NCBI GenBank assembly: GCA_002305955.1
Contig: DBRH01000037.1
Location: 13,165 to 19,133, forward strand
From: Kosmotogaceae bacterium UBA1373
Lineage (GTDB): Bacteria; Thermotogota; Thermotogae; Petrotogales; Kosmotogaceae
Length of the DNA: 5,969 nucleotides
Direction: 5' to 3'
Made by a program: the position numbers and the translations under genes. Shown piece by piece: positions 4,679-5,969 of the stretch. Position 1 is the stretch's first letter. Every line of letters starts with the position of its first letter. The notes under the pieces are model-generated. The model was not told the origin of the DNA and did not search any database. It saw only the letters and a program-made list of their open reading frames with translations.

Positions 4679-5458
4679 ATGAAGAAACTGCTACTGGTGT
4701 GGGTTCTGCTGGGTTTAGTTTTGGCCTTCGGGGCGGAAAAGATCAAAGTCGGGGCGACTCCCGTTCCACACGCGGAGATACTGGAGATAGTGAAAGAGGA
4801 TCTGGCGGCTCTCGGGTACGAACTCGAGATAGTCGTATTCAACGACTACGTGCTTCCGAACATAGCGCTCTCCACGGGCGAGCTGAGCGCCAACTACTTC
4901 CAGCACGTGCCGTACCTGGTCTCCTTCACTACCCAGAGGGGAATAAAGGGACTGATATCCATCAAAGCGATTCACGTTGAACCGATGGGCTTCTTCCTGA
5001 AGAAACCTCTGGAGAGCCTGGAGGCGGGCGACAAGATCGCCATTCCGAACGACCCCACCAACGAGGGGCGCGCGCTGATACTTCTCCACAACAACGGCTT
5101 TATTCAACTGAAAGATCCCACGAAGCTGGAATCGACCGTGCGTGACATCGAGACCAATCCGAGAAAACTCAGTTTCGTCGAAATCGAAGCCGGTTTCATT
5201 CCAAGGGTTTACACCGACGACAAAACCGTGGTCGGCGCCGTGATCAACACGAACTACGCCCTGACGATTAACCTCAACGCCACCAAAGACGCAGAATTCA
5301 TCGAAGGCGGCGAATCTCCGTACGCCAACATCATAACGATCCGCGAGGCCGACAAAGACAAGGACTGGGTCAAGGCGCTCGTGAGCGTGCTGACCACGGA
5401 GAAAGTGAGAAACTTCATCAACGAGAAGTACGGCGGAGCGGTAGTACCGGTATTCTGA
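4679..5458 (+). CDS. metQ: Methionine ABC transporter substrate-binding protein (MetQ/NlpA family)
   Basis: A 259-residue periplasmic-type binding protein of the NlpA/MetQ family, which captures methionine (L- or D-) for the MetNI importer. Family motifs run in order: VGATPVPHAEILE (24-36), FNDYVLPNIALSTGELSANYFQH (54-76), VEPMGFF (100-106), IAIPNDPTNEGRALILL (120-136), INTNYAL (189-195) and a late SPYANIITIR (213-222). The N-terminus is a signal peptide: KK, a hydrophobic core, then LAFGAEK. There is no Cys at the lipobox position, so cleavage by signal peptidase I is expected (near residue 19) and the protein should be soluble in the periplasm, unlike E. coli MetQ. AGGAGGG (4666-4672) is 6 bases before the ATG. 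metN starts 15 bases after the stop. Other short-chain substrates are possible in this family. Confidence 0.9.
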   Translation: MKKLLLVWVLLGLVLAFGAEKIKVGATPVPHAEILEIVKEDLAALGYELEIVVFNDYVLPNIALSTGELSANYFQHVPYLVSFTTQRGIKGLISIKAIHVEPMGFFLKKPLESLEAGDKIAIPNDPTNEGRALILLHNNGFIQLKDPTKLESTVRDIETNPRKLSFVEIEAGFIPRVYTDDKTVVGAVINTNYALTINLNATKDAEFIEGGESPYANIITIREADKDKDWVKALVSVLTTEKVRNFINEKYGGAVVPVF

Positions 5459-5472
5459 GAGGAGCGGTCGCT

Positions 5473-5969
5473 TTGATCCTGGCAGTCAAAAACCTGAACC
5501 TTTCCTTCGAAGATAGAGCCGGGAGAAGAAAGATCCTGGACGATGTGAGCTTTTCGGTGGAAGAAGGCCAGATCGTCGGCATAGTCGGGCTTTCCGGGGC
5601 GGGGAAAACCTCCCTGCTCCGGACGCTCAACCTTCTCCAGCCTGTCGATAGCGGCGAGATATTCTTCGATGGAAAGAACATAGTCAATTTGAAAGATGAA
5701 GAGATAAGAAAGATGCGCAAAAAGATCGGCGTCGTTTTCCAGAGCTTCAATCTCTTCAGAAACCGAACGGTATCTCAGAACATCGCCTTTCCCCTCAAGA
5801 TACAGGGACTGGGGAGCAGGGAAGTGAAAGAGAAGGTCGAAAAGATCTCCGGCGAGCTCGGCCTAGATCAAAGGATACAGGCATACCCGTCTCAACTTTC
5901 CGGAGGAGAGCAGCAGAGGGCCGCCATAGCCAGGGCGCTCGTCATGGATCCTAAGATGATACTTCTGGA
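5473..5969 (+). CDS. metN: Methionine ABC transporter ATP-binding protein, N-terminal part
   Basis: The ORF starts at TTG 5473, 8 bases after AGGAG (5460-5464), and runs off the right edge after 165 codons. It is an ABC ATPase: Walker A GLSGAGKTS (39-47), Q-loop VVFQSFNLF (87-95, Q90), SRTV-like NRTVSQNIAFPL (97-108) and signature LSGGEQQR (142-149). Walker B begins at the edge (MILL). The LNLLQPVDSGEI and FQSFNLF stretches match MetN, which energises methionine uptake with the permease MetI. Full-length MetN proteins usually add a C-terminal regulatory NIL/ACT-like domain; whether this one does cannot be seen. metI is expected downstream. The gene is read with metQ under the leader attenuator. 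Confidence 0.88.
   Translation, partial: MILAVKNLNLSFEDRAGRRKILDDVSFSVEEGQIVGIVGLSGAGKTSLLRTLNLLQPVDSGEIFFDGKNIVNLKDEEIRKMRKKIGVVFQSFNLFRNRTVSQNIAFPLKIQGLGSREVKEKVEKISGELGLDQRIQAYPSQLSGGEQQRAAIARALVMDPKMILL

Noticed and set aside
1..5969. CRISPR array, insertion sequence, tRNA or rRNA
   Set aside because: No spaced direct repeats, transposase motifs, terminal inverted repeats or RNA-gene signatures were seen on either strand.

Overview
The window (about 50% G+C by eye) is a densely packed bacterial chromosome segment. Genes are tight and start with ATG, GTG or TTG behind strong GGAGG ribosome binding sites, and codon use is rich in AGA and ATA. With a methionine-binding protein that is not a lipoprotein, this looks most like a Thermotogota bacterium of the Mesotoga/Kosmotoga kind. 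That assignment is inference from style; no marker gene is present.

Layout. (1) 1-425, minus strand: N-terminal part of an SbcD/Mre11-like metallophosphoesterase with a TTG start, cut by the left edge. (2) 426-561: divergent intergenic region with promoter candidates and a perfect 10-bp palindrome. (3) 562-1585, plus: an ICMT/PEMT-type membrane methyltransferase and a YjbQ/UPF0047 protein, probably co-transcribed. (4) 1727-2104: a small protein resembling DUF6573, with its own promoter and a strong terminator after it. (5) 2194-4447: an overlapping pair, an MtaA/UroD-family methyltransferase fused to a thioredoxin-like domain, then a CobW/COG0523 GTPase. Both have altered metal-ligand motifs. 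(6) 4493-5969: promoter, a leader of about 155 nt ending in an intrinsic terminator, then metQ and metN (cut by the right edge) of a methionine ABC importer.

The most interesting signal is the metQN leader. It encodes a 26-codon peptide (4527-4607) with a ribosome binding site and three consecutive Met codons (4566-4574). The third Met codon touches a hairpin (4574-4613), which holds a segment, ACGCCC at 4582-4587, complementary to the 5' arm of the terminator (GGGCGT, 4631-4636). This is the layout of ribosome-mediated transcription attenuation: stalling at Met codons would open the hairpin, form an antiterminator and switch on methionine uptake. I know of methionine control by SAM riboswitches, T-boxes and MetJ/MetR repressors, but not of a well-described Met leader-peptide attenuator. 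The leader also carries short stretches resembling a SAM-I (S-box) core, so a degenerate riboswitch is the main alternative.

A second system worth attention is the methyltransferase-thioredoxin/GTPase pair. It suggests a corrinoid- or thiol-linked methyl transfer enzyme with a dedicated metallochaperone-like GTPase.
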